Shown in pieces: positions 17,830 through 25,086 of a DNA stretch of 29,274 bases. The first letter of the stretch is position 1. Each line of letters starts with the position of its first letter. This DNA is from Alangreenwoodia sp964438605 (GTDB lineage Bacteria > Bacillota > Clostridia > Peptostreptococcales > Anaerovoracaceae): contig CAYTKT010000023.1 of assembly GCA_964438605.1 (NCBI GenBank), forward strand, positions 1 to 29,274, written 5' to 3'. The position numbers were made by a program, and so were the translations under genes. A model generated the notes under the pieces. That model was not told where the DNA came from, made no database searches, and saw nothing but the letters and a program-made list of their open reading frames with translations.

Positions 17830-18669
17830 ATGATCATTTTTCATGCGGATCTTGACAATACGCTTATCTATTCGCAGAAGCGCGCTGTCTGGCCGGAGAA
17901 AATAGGCGTCGAGGTTTATCAGGATCGGATGATCTCTTTTATGACGCCGCGTTCACGCGATTTGATGCGCAAAGCCGTAAATTCGCCTGATTTGCTCGTT
18001 GTGCCGACGACGACGCGGACAGCGGAACAGTACCGGCGAATCAATTTCGGCGGCGCTGCACCGCAATACGCGCTTGTATGCAACGGAGGCATTTTACTGA
18101 AGGACGGTCTGGAAGATGAATTATGGTATAAGAGATCACTGGAATTAACGGCAGATTGCCGGCGACAGCTTGAGTTTGCAGAGAAGTGTCTCGGACGGGA
18201 TGAGCATTTGAGCTTTGAAATCAGGAATGTCCGTTCGCTCTTTATTTTTACAAAGAGCGAACGGCCTGAATTGACGGCCGCCGAACTGAAACATATACTC
18301 GACTTATCAAAAGTTGATGTTTTTTGCGTTGGAGTTAAGGTTTATGTAATGCCGAAAATTCTCAACAAGGGGGAGGCAGTCCGGCGGTTTTGGGAATATC
18401 TTGCCGGCTTGAAAACACCGGCTGGTGATGGCGGCGGTTGCTGGCGGACGATAGCAGCTGGAGACAGCGAGTTCGATCTGCCGATGCTTGAACTGGCGGT
18501 TGATGCGCTGGCACCGGAAGAACTGCGTGAAGTGTGCCCGGAAGGGACGCTGTTTCCGGCCAGGGGCCAGGTATTTTCCGACTTTGTGCTGGAATTCGTT
18601 TTGCGCGCCGTAGACGGAGTGCGGGAGAATTATAGTATTCGGGAGGCCGGGAATGGATTGGGAAAATGA
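17830..18669 (+). CDS. HAD family hydrolase of the Ter metabolite module
   Basis: A 279-residue HAD phosphatase of the Cof-like type. Motif I is HADLDNTL (Asp7 and Asp9), motif II is the TTTRT stretch after LLVVP, and motif IV is AAGDSEFDLPML. A cap region lies between motifs II and IV. It probably removes phosphate from a sugar- or nucleotide-like intermediate. GGGAG precedes ATG 17830. The 3' end overlaps the next gene by 17 bases, tying its translation to the phosphoribosyltransferase and supporting one pathway. The substrate is unknown. Confidence 0.87.
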   Translation: MIIFHADLDNTLIYSQKRAVWPEKIGVEVYQDRMISFMTPRSRDLMRKAVNSPDLLVVPTTTRTAEQYRRINFGGAAPQYALVCNGGILLKDGLEDELWYKRSLELTADCRRQLEFAEKCLGRDEHLSFEIRNVRSLFIFTKSERPELTAAELKHILDLSKVDVFCVGVKVYVMPKILNKGEAVRRFWEYLAGLKTPAGDGGGCWRTIAAGDSEFDLPMLELAVDALAPEELREVCPEGTLFPARGQVFSDFVLEFVLRAVDGVRENYSIREAGNGLGK

Positions 18670-20014
18670 TTTGGCAATTGCCAAGCGGGAGAACAATCAA
18701 AAGCGGAATTATCTCGTAATTAATCGAAAACAGGGAAAGCATCATCCGGGAAAACCCGGAGAAATGTTTGATATGTGCAACAGACTAGCAGAGTTAGTAA
18801 AGAAAGCGTATACAGGACAAAAGTTGCTGATTATCGGTTTTGCGGAGACAGCTACGGCCATCGGGGCGGCTTTGGCTGCTGAGTTGAATTCTCTCTATTT
18901 GCAGACGACGCGGGAGGACACCAGCGGGGTCAGTTATCTTTATTTTTTTGAGGCGCACAGCCACGCGACGGAGCAGAAATTGATCCGGGAAGATCTCAAG
19001 ACGGCTGTTGCTGACGGAATTGACAGGATTGTATTCGCAGAGGATGAACTGACGACGGGAAATACGATTCTGGGAGCTGTCGATGTGATCAGGCAGACGT
19101 TTTCACAGGAATTTTCTATAAGAAATATCGGGTTTTCTGCGGTGTCAGTATTAAATAGTATGGATGAGAAGGCTTTTGAACGGTACCGTATACAGGGAAT
19201 TGATCTTCATTATCTCGTACGGACGGATCATAGCGAATACTCGCGGATCGCGGAGCATTATGAGCCTGACGGGGAGTATTATGAGCCTTCCTTTGACGAA
19301 ATCGACAGCGCGCAGACTGACGGAACGGTGACGGAATTTGTGATTCCAGGGCCTGTAAATGCGCGCAGGCTGTTGTCCGGCACGGAATACAGGCGTCAGT
19401 GTGTTATGCTGGCGGAGGAAATCGCGGAAAGAATCGGCCTGGCACAGCGCTATGCGGATGAAGCGCATGATGTTTCGCTTGATAAGTCAGCCGGTGTTCG
19501 CGCGGCTGTTTCGTATTGCGAGGATGGGTCAGAGGGTATTTCGTCTGACGGGCCGGATGGCATTCGCGGAGTTTTGCAGCGGCATGTTCAGTTTGACAGG
19601 CCGGATGGAGCCTGCGAGGTTTTGCAGCAGCGCAGTCAGTCTGAAGGGAATGACGGGCGGCAGATTCTTGTTTTGGGTACCGAGGAATTTACATATCCGG
19701 CATTCTGCCTTGCGAAACTGCTTGAGGACAGAGGATTTTCTGTCCAGATCCATTCGACGACGCGAAGTCCCATTGAAGTCAGCAGCGCGCCGGAATATCC
19801 GCTTCATCGCAGGCATAAGCTGGCGAGTCTTTATGACAGCGAACGCGTTACTTTTATTTATGAATTAAAAAAATATGATAAGTCAATCATATTGACCGAT
19901 GCGGAGCCGACATCACGGAAAGGCATCTGCTCGCTGATTAATGCGCTGCGTTCCTGCGGAAATGATGAAATTTATCTGGTGAGGTGGAAGGAAAATGCGC
20001 AGTTCATACAGTGA
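18653..20014 (+). CDS. phosphoribosyltransferase with C-terminal TRSP domain
   Basis: A 453-residue protein. The N-terminal domain is a phosphoribosyltransferase with a PRPP loop at residues 127-138 (VFAEDELTTGNT), preceded by IIGFAETATAIG. The C-terminal domain carries the TRSP signature in STTRSPIE (368-375) and ends near SIILTDAEPT. This two-domain form is the Ter-associated PRTase thought to build a nucleoside-like molecule. A low-complexity linker between the domains contains an in-frame 16-residue tandem repeat. It overlaps the HAD gene by 17 bases and the next gene by 20. GGGAGG supports ATG 18653. The reaction is inferred from the domains. Confidence 0.87.
   Translation: MDWENDLAIAKRENNQKRNYLVINRKQGKHHPGKPGEMFDMCNRLAELVKKAYTGQKLLIIGFAETATAIGAALAAELNSLYLQTTREDTSGVSYLYFFEAHSHATEQKLIREDLKTAVADGIDRIVFAEDELTTGNTILGAVDVIRQTFSQEFSIRNIGFSAVSVLNSMDEKAFERYRIQGIDLHYLVRTDHSEYSRIAEHYEPDGEYYEPSFDEIDSAQTDGTVTEFVIPGPVNARRLLSGTEYRRQCVMLAEEIAERIGLAQRYADEAHDVSLDKSAGVRAAVSYCEDGSEGISSDGPDGIRGVLQRHVQFDRPDGACEVLQQRSQSEGNDGRQILVLGTEEFTYPAFCLAKLLEDRGFSVQIHSTTRSPIEVSSAPEYPLHRRHKLASLYDSERVTFIYELKKYDKSIILTDAEPTSRKGICSLINALRSCGNDEIYLVRWKENAQFIQ
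19544..19639 (+). repeat. two imperfect 48-bp in-frame repeats in the PRTase linker
   Basis: Units 19544-19591 and 19592-19639 encode SDGPDGIRGVLQRHVQ and FDRPDGACEVLQQRSQ. A third, partial unit may follow. The repeat length is a multiple of three, so expansion would keep the frame. It lies between the PRTase and TRSP domains and looks like a flexible linker. Confidence 0.7.
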
Positions 20015-21086
20015 AGATGACGTCATTCTTTTATTGAAAGATATTACCGGACTGGTAGAACCGTTAGGCGCTGAAGAACGGGAGTTTCTGGTTCAGTCGG
20101 GCAGACATTATTCCGAGATGCTGCCGATTGAATATGTTCCCGGACCGGAATATATGGCGGCGTATGAGGCGGCGCTTGATCATTTCGCGGCGGGGACGGC
20201 GGACGCTGTCGGCAGGCTGGCAGGAAAAGTTATGATGCGCCGCGGGCGTGACGTCGTTCTTGTTTCGCTGGCGCGTGCGGGAATTCCCGTGGGAATTCTG
20301 CTGAAGCGGTATCTCAGAAAAAAGTATGGGATCGATGCGGCCCATTATTCGATTTCTATTATCCGCGACCGCGGGATTGATAATAACGCAGTCAGGTATC
20401 TGCTGCAGCGCTACCGTGCGGAGGATATTCTGTTTGTGGACGGATGGACGGGCAAGGGCGCGATTCTGAAAGAACTGCAAAAAAGTACAGTTCCTTATGA
20501 CAGACTGTCGCCGGAACTGGCGGTGGCTGCCGATCCAGCGAATGTGACTGATTTATGCGGTACGCATGAAGATCTTTTGATTCCAAGCTCTTGTCTTAAC
20601 TGTACGGTGTCGGGGCTGATCAGCCGGACGTTTTTGCGTGATGATATTATCGGGCCTGATGATTTTCACGGGGCGCTTTATTATGGTGAAATGCGGGAAT
20701 CAGATGTGTCTTACGATTTTATTGACCGCATTGAAGCGCGGTTTGATATGGGCTCGGCAGATCTTGGCGAAGCGGAGGAAAGGCAGAATCGGTTTCCATC
20801 GCAGCACGGGCCAGCAGTTGGTGCACGGGGGATAGATGAAGTGAGACGAATTGCACAGCATTTTGGTGTCGCTGATATGAATCTGATAAAGCCGGGAATC
20901 GGCGAAGCGACCAGGGTACTGCTGCGCAGAGTTCCCTGGAAAGTGCTGGTGGCGGAAGGCTCGGCTGGCGATCCGGCACTTGATCATCTGATGCAGCTTG
21001 CGTATGATAAGAATGTGGAGGTGGAGTATTATCCACTCGTTCGTTACAAGGCCTGCGGGATTATCCGGCGGATGGCGGATACATAA
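19995..21086 (+). CDS. StiP-family protein with C-terminal PELOTA-like domain
   Basis: A 363-residue protein matching the family often named cysteine protease StiP. The N-terminal ~270 residues include a conserved RDRGIDNNAVRYL segment and the loop FVDGWTGKGAI at residues 147-157, which looks like a PRPP-binding loop of a phosphoribosyltransferase. The last ~90 residues (from about 280, with GIGEATRVLLRRVPWKVLVA then a late Cys in YKACGI) fit the PELOTA RNA-binding fold of the L7Ae type. It is translationally coupled to the TRSP PRTase by a 20-base overlap, with GTGGAAGG before ATG 19995. In Ter clusters it forms part of the predicted nucleoside-like metabolite pathway. The exact reaction is not known. 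Confidence 0.83.
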   Translation: MRSSYSEDDVILLLKDITGLVEPLGAEEREFLVQSGRHYSEMLPIEYVPGPEYMAAYEAALDHFAAGTADAVGRLAGKVMMRRGRDVVLVSLARAGIPVGILLKRYLRKKYGIDAAHYSISIIRDRGIDNNAVRYLLQRYRAEDILFVDGWTGKGAILKELQKSTVPYDRLSPELAVAADPANVTDLCGTHEDLLIPSSCLNCTVSGLISRTFLRDDIIGPDDFHGALYYGEMRESDVSYDFIDRIEARFDMGSADLGEAEERQNRFPSQHGPAVGARGIDEVRRIAQHFGVADMNLIKPGIGEATRVLLRRVPWKVLVAEGSAGDPALDHLMQLAYDKNVEVEYYPLVRYKACGIIRRMADT

Positions 21087-21148
21087 GCCGATGTACAAAG
21101 TGACAGGGCAGAGCCGTCTGGCATCCGATATGATAAAAATGTAAGGCG

Positions 21149-21197
21149 AAACGGGAAATGTAAGCTGGAACTGTGGCAGCACATTTTCCCGTTTTTT
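21149..21197 (+). terminator. intrinsic terminator closing the Ter operon
   Basis: Left arm AAACGGGAAATGT (21149-21161) pairs with ACATTTTCCCGTTT (21181-21194), with one bulged base, followed by a six-T run. The loop is about 19 bases. It lies 60 bases after the StiP stop. Confidence 0.75.
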
Positions 21198-21503
21198 GTA
21201 ATCTTGTCAGAGCTGCGGCCAGCGGACCTGTTGAACAGTAGGCCACGAAAGAAGCCGGGATACCGCCCACGGAGGAACTTGTTCAATGACTTCCTGAATC
21301 TTGTTTCCACAGTCTGACAGTCGCTCATAGATGATCCCGCAGGGTTTATCCATGACCAAGGTTTTTGGATTTAAATTTCTGCTGCGGAGTATTTAACTTG
21401 CTCTTGCAATTTTCGCTTTTAATTCTTCTGTCTTCTTGTCTTAGTTTTATCATATTTCCTTAACTTTTTAAATGCTTTTGCTCTGTCTACTTATTTTGTT
21501 TTC
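21198..21503. other. gap between Ter operon and next gene
   Basis: On the minus strand a 48-codon open frame (21353 to 21207, starting MDKPCGIIYERLSDCG) is the only coding-like piece. It has no good ribosome site and I do not recognise it, so it may be a remnant. 21380-21500 is AT-rich with long pyrimidine runs and shows nothing else. Confidence 0.25.
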
Positions 21504-21532
21504 TTGTAATCCACCGTGAAAGACGCTATAAT
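21504..21532 (+). promoter_or_regulatory. strong sigma-A type promoter
   Basis: TTGTAA at 21504-21509 and a perfect TATAAT at 21527-21532 with a 17-base spacer, about 70 bases before the next gene. Confidence 0.7.
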
Positions 21533-21604
21533 GACGGTATATTATTGATGGCGACGGCAACGCAGTCCGGATAGAGGCGGCGCAAACGTAAAGGAGAAAA
21601 TATA

Positions 21605-21907
21605 ATGAAGGAATTATTTGCTGTATATCTTGAAAGTCTCGATCAAAACCTGACGGTGTTTACAAATAAAGAAGAAGCACAGAAGCTTTTTGATGAATGG
21701 AAAGCGGCGGGAAAGCCGGTCAAGATGCAGGTTTTTGGCTCTCATCAGCTTTGCGCTCTTGAAAAAGCCAATGGATGTTCCGCGAAGGATCCGGGGTTCT
21801 GGGAGGAGATGAGGTATAATAACGGTCGTTATATACTGACAGAAAGGTATTCCTGGCATACGGAACCGGAGGAAGAAGGTTATTATGCGGAATATTTTTT
21901 AAGTTAA
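21605..21907 (+). CDS. 100-residue protein of unknown function
   Basis: A soluble, acidic protein starting MKELFAVYLESLDQNLTVF. The N-terminal half (FTNKEEAQKLFDEWKAAGKPVKMQVF) reads like a small alpha/beta unit. The C-terminal half is rich in Tyr, Trp and Glu. No family is recognised and no membrane segment is seen. AAAGGAG lies seven bases before the ATG, and an excellent promoter lies upstream, so it is probably a real, separately expressed gene. It is the first gene after the Ter operon terminator, but nothing in its sequence ties it to that system. Confidence 0.75.
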   Translation: MKELFAVYLESLDQNLTVFTNKEEAQKLFDEWKAAGKPVKMQVFGSHQLCALEKANGCSAKDPGFWEEMRYNNGRYILTERYSWHTEPEEEGYYAEYFLS

Positions 21908-21995
21908 AAATCGGCGCTGGATCAACCGTTGATTGATAAAATTTTGGTAAAATGTTTGATTTTTAATAAAATTTGGGATATGACACAAACAGCGG

Positions 21996-22286
21996 ATGTT
22001 GAGATGTAATGCAGATAAACAGGTCAGAAAAATCAAAAGTTCCTCTGGTGAGGTTGTCAATGTGATGTTAAAAATGAAAGCAGAGGGGGAGCTTTTTGTT
22101 TATATTGAATTATCTGAAAAGAGCCAGGCTGCCGGAGTAGCCGAATCTCAGAACGATAAAAAATAGGGACGCGAAAGTGATGAAGATGCCAGAGTGACGG
22201 AGTATTGGAAGGCCGAGCGCCAAAGCAGCCGGAACGACGGAGATTCAGGGAGCCGAAGTGACAGAAGCATTCGAGTGTCAGAATGA
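21996..22286 (+). pseudogene. possible small gene split by an in-frame amber codon
   Basis: A frame starting at ATG 21996 runs for 56 codons to TAG at 22164-22166, then stays open for a further 39 codons in the same frame to TGA at 22284-22286. The product is Lys/Glu/Ser-rich and unrecognised. No ribosome site precedes the ATG. The second half has a loosely repeated, purine-rich pattern with GTGAC/GTGTC cores about 20 bases apart. It could be a nonsense-mutated gene or chance. Confidence 0.25.
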
Positions 22287-22382
22287 GAGAATGTCGAACA
22301 TGGGTGTGTCAGAGTGTTGACGGGGCGGCGGACAGGAGTGAGACAGCACGTTGGTTGGATGCCGGAAGAAAGAGATTCGTGC

Positions 22383-22479
22383 ATGTCAAAAATAGCGCTC
22401 GTTTCCATTGCTATCGGTATTGATATGTCGGGGAAGAAAGATGTGCTTGACATGCATGTCGGAGAAAACGAGAGTTTGC
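22383..22479 (+). mobile_element. IS256 (Mutator) family transposase remnant
   Basis: About 30 codons match the core of IS256-type transposases: VSIAIGIDMSGKKDVLDMHV followed by GENES, corresponding to the family's VYIAIGIDxEGxKEVLGxWxGENES. The upstream DDE region and everything after GENES are missing. The match ends within a few bases of the start of direct repeat A, so a later event cut or joined the DNA there. It is clearly non-functional. Confidence 0.65.
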
Positions 22480-22633
22480 CCGTTTTTATGTCAGACCTTC
22501 TACTTTACGGGATCAGCGGGACAGACTTGCAGTCTCGCAGCCGGGATGCCTGTTGATTTCCGTGGCAAATTTTCTGCTTTTCTCATCTCTTATATAGGAA
22601 CATGCTTCCTGTTTTCCGGAACATTTAATCAGC
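22480..22633. repeat. direct repeat A (3' side of the AAA-ATPase gene)
   Basis: A 154-bp sequence similar along its length, with a few small gaps, to 24443-24598. Shared blocks include GGCAAATTTTCTG, TATAGGAACATGC and CTGTTTTCCGGAACATTT. It ends 16 bases from the ATPase stop codon. Confidence 0.75.
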
Positions 22634-22649
22634 TTAGCTGAAGCAATCT

Positions 22650-24422
22650 CTATTCTTCATATTTCTCTACAATGCACTCCTTGCCGCAAAACGCTACGCC
22701 ATATGCGCAGACATCTTCATAACCGCGCGCGTGTGCGCCGTCCACGTATTTTTTTTCGCGAATCTGATTTAACGCTTCCGCACAGCCGTTCTTCAGATCC
22801 TTCTGTTCCTTTACGATTTTAAATTCAAAGAGAAAATATCTCCCGCGAATCCTTGGAGGAACAAGCGCCAGATCCGGTCGGCCCGTTCCGAGTTCCAGGT
22901 TTGACTGAACCGTATAATTCCCCATATTCTGGTACATGCCCGCCAAAAAGCCGTGATAATACGCTTCCGGGCTGTCAAAATAGCTGATCGTCCGCAGCAG
23001 AATGTTACAGAACTCATCTTCCATTTCATCTGTATCGCCTGCCATCGTCGCCTCATACAGCCGGTCAAGTCCTCCAGTCGTGACCTGAAGATGAAACCAG
23101 TTCCTGATGTGATTGCGGTAAATCGAACGTACCTCACGATTCGGAATCGTCAATCTCACGTAAATCTGATCTGGGTCTTCTCCTTTCTGTTCCTCTCCCA
23201 TCCATTCCGATACTTTTTTTAAATATCCGGTAAAAAACAGGAAATTCCATAAGTTATTCTGAATGGTCTGTGGAGAGAGTTCTTCCAGTTCGTCCTCTTT
23301 CCCGTTCCTGTTTTTGGCGTTCTTTATTTCTCCGTACGTAATATCCTCGTGAACCGGCTTCTCAATCGTCCCGCCGGCCAATAGAATTTCCAGTTCCTCC
23401 CGTGCCGTACTGTCTGCTTCGCGAATCAGATCGCGCACGATCTCGTTGGAGCTCGTATTCGCCCAGTAAGGCCGGACAAAAGCGCTTTTATCTGTGCGCA
23501 GGTCCGCCATAAAGTTGACCACGCTCCACGGATTGTACACTTCGGAACTTCCGAACAGATACCCGTCATACCAGTCCCGAATGTCTTCCATGCGCTCTGT
23601 CACATCGTAATACGCCGCCATTGTCTCCACTTCTTTTGGCGTAAAGCCGAAATATTCCCCGTAATCTTGATTGAGGATGGAAACGATACGCAAATTGTTC
23701 AGCCCCGTAAAGATACTCTCCTTGCTGATACGCAGACAGCCGGTAATCACGGCGAATTGAAGATGATCATTCGTCTTGAGTGCTGATTCAAACAGCGAAC
23801 GGAGGAAGTCGATCATTTCAGGATAAAATCCACGAAAATAGGCATTTTCGAGTGGTACATCGTATTCGTCGATCAGAAGGATTACTTTTTTTCCATATAC
23901 TTCTCTCAGACATTTGGAAAGAAAAGAGAGAGCCGTGTAATAATCGCCTGGATCTCCTTTTCTGGAACGAATATCCATAAATTTCTTCTTATCGTCTTCA
24001 TTTTTCAATGCCGGATATACGATCTCCTCATGTCGTTCGTATTCGTAAGCGATCGCTTCGCGCAGACACCCCATCGCCAGTTCCCATGTGCTCTGTTTGG
24101 CTGATTTGAGCGTCAGCGAGATCACCGGATGCTGCTGCATCTGCTTCGCATACTCTCCGCCAGCATCCATAATTTTCAGACCGTCAAAAATCGCGCGGTT
24201 TTCCGCATTTAATACTTCGTTTCCCGTATCCTCAAAGAAATATTTCAGCATACTCATGTTCAGCGTCTTTCCAAATCGTCTGGGGCGCGTAAACAGCGTG
24301 ACATCACTTTTATTATCGAACAATTCTTTTATCAGCAGTGTTTTATCCACATAATAAGCGTCATTTTGTATGATTTTTTTAAAATCTTCCGTGCCGATCG
24401 GCAGCGGCTTATATTTCCCCAC
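22650..24422 (-). CDS. AAA-ATPase-like protein with C-terminal PD-(D/E)XK nuclease domain
   Basis: A 590-residue protein of the large AAA-ATPase-like family common in gut Clostridia and Bacteroidetes. The N-terminus has the family start LPIGTEDFKKII, a Walker A variant RPRRFGKT with Lys52, and Walker B ILLIDEYD (182-188). A helical middle part follows. The C-terminal domain carries a PD-(D/E)XK nuclease site: Asp517 (GRPD), Glu533 and Lys535 (FEFK), then a QIREKKY helix. The start is GTG at 24422, preceded by AAAGGAGGAGG. The cellular role is unproven; mobile or defence functions are suspected. It is isolated on the minus strand and bracketed by ~155-bp direct repeats only 16-20 bases from its ends, a sign of duplication or mobility. 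Confidence 0.88.
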   Translation of the reverse strand: MGKYKPLPIGTEDFKKIIQNDAYYVDKTLLIKELFDNKSDVTLFTRPRRFGKTLNMSMLKYFFEDTGNEVLNAENRAIFDGLKIMDAGGEYAKQMQQHPVISLTLKSAKQSTWELAMGCLREAIAYEYERHEEIVYPALKNEDDKKKFMDIRSRKGDPGDYYTALSFLSKCLREVYGKKVILLIDEYDVPLENAYFRGFYPEMIDFLRSLFESALKTNDHLQFAVITGCLRISKESIFTGLNNLRIVSILNQDYGEYFGFTPKEVETMAAYYDVTERMEDIRDWYDGYLFGSSEVYNPWSVVNFMADLRTDKSAFVRPYWANTSSNEIVRDLIREADSTAREELEILLAGGTIEKPVHEDITYGEIKNAKNRNGKEDELEELSPQTIQNNLWNFLFFTGYLKKVSEWMGEEQKGEDPDQIYVRLTIPNREVRSIYRNHIRNWFHLQVTTGGLDRLYEATMAGDTDEMEDEFCNILLRTISYFDSPEAYYHGFLAGMYQNMGNYTVQSNLELGTGRPDLALVPPRIRGRYFLFEFKIVKEQKDLKNGCAEALNQIREKKYVDGAHARGYEDVCAYGVAFCGKECIVEKYEE

Positions 24423-24442
24423 TAGAACCTCCTCCTTTCTAT

Positions 24443-24598
24443 CCGTTTTTGCGTCAGGCCTTTTGCTTTATGGGACTTGGTGTGACAAACTCACTGCTTT
24501 CCCGTGGGAGAAATGCCTGCTGATTCCCGCGGCAAATTTTCTGTTTTCTTCATCCATATAGGAACATGCCTTTCTGTTTTCCGGAACATTTGACCAGC
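24443..24598. repeat. direct repeat B (5' leader side of the AAA-ATPase gene)
   Basis: The second copy of the repeat, 156 bp, 20 bases upstream of the GTG start on the gene's own strand. In this copy the ribosome site and start codon follow. In copy A the same junction leads into the IS256 remnant. The repeat may therefore be the gene's leader, with A left from a lost tandem neighbour. Confidence 0.75.
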
Positions 24599-25022
24599 GA
24601 CCTTTGCAACAAGCGTTGTAATTTCAAAGCCTGTGCCCATGGGTGTCCCTATGGGTGTCCTATCGTGATACAATCCATCTACCGCCCGGAGCGAAAATCT
24701 CCGGGCTTTTTTACTGAGTAGGATCGTGATCAAAACGCAGAAGAGCTTATACAGGAGTCGGTGCATATGTTTCAGGTGAGCAGCGGTTTGATTGCTGCGC
24801 TGATTTGACTGAGGAGATAGTCGGAGTCATTACGCCGGAATCCAGCAAGGGTTTCGGTATTTTTTTGTGCGAAAATCGGACTGATAGATAACTTGCTTGC
24901 CGACAAAACGTCAGGCGAAAATATCCCAATCGAAAACCGCGTTGGCATCCTTGACCGCAAATTGCGCGTCGTCGATGAAAATACAAGTGCCGCAAACGAC
25001 TGGCTCAAGTGGACATCGTACA
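24599..25022. other. gap with short tandem repeat and possible frameshifted gene remnant
   Basis: A tandem ATGGGTGTCC pair lies around 24640-24660. After the terminator, a plus-strand frame from about 24735 reads into a seven-T run at 24859-24865. In the next frame it continues as IGLIDNLLADKTSGENIP to about 25018. Joining the two needs a single frameshift at the homopolymer. I do not recognise the product. The minus strand is also open here, so the coding strand is uncertain. Confidence 0.3.
24684..24712 (+). terminator. perfect intrinsic terminator
   Basis: Stem GCCCGGAG (24684-24691) with CTCCGGGC (24699-24706), a seven-base loop and six T (24707-24712). It is oriented for the plus strand. 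The gene it once served is not visible. Confidence 0.75.
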
Positions 25023-25075
25023 CCGAACGGTACGCACAGTGGTGTGAGAGGACGGCGGCTAATCACCGCCTCCTA
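25018..25075 (+). mobile_element. group II intron 3'-end remnant, copy 1
   Basis: Positions 25023-25075 match 28995-29047 (reverse strand) at 52 of 53 bases. The layout is domain V, the linker GTGAGAGG, a domain VI-like hairpin (GGCGG/CCGCC, loop with CTAATCA) and an end of CTCCTA. The domain V 5' arm here (CGTACACC) no longer pairs well with its 3' arm, so this copy looks degraded. It points right and ends 11 bases from the stop codon of the reverse transcriptase, which is on the other strand. Confidence 0.6.
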
Positions 25076-25086
25076 TCCGATTATTT

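Noticed and set aside
21044..21328. A 94-codon minus-strand frame after the Ter operon
   Set aside because: It runs through the terminator hairpin and into the StiP gene in antisense; no recognisable product.
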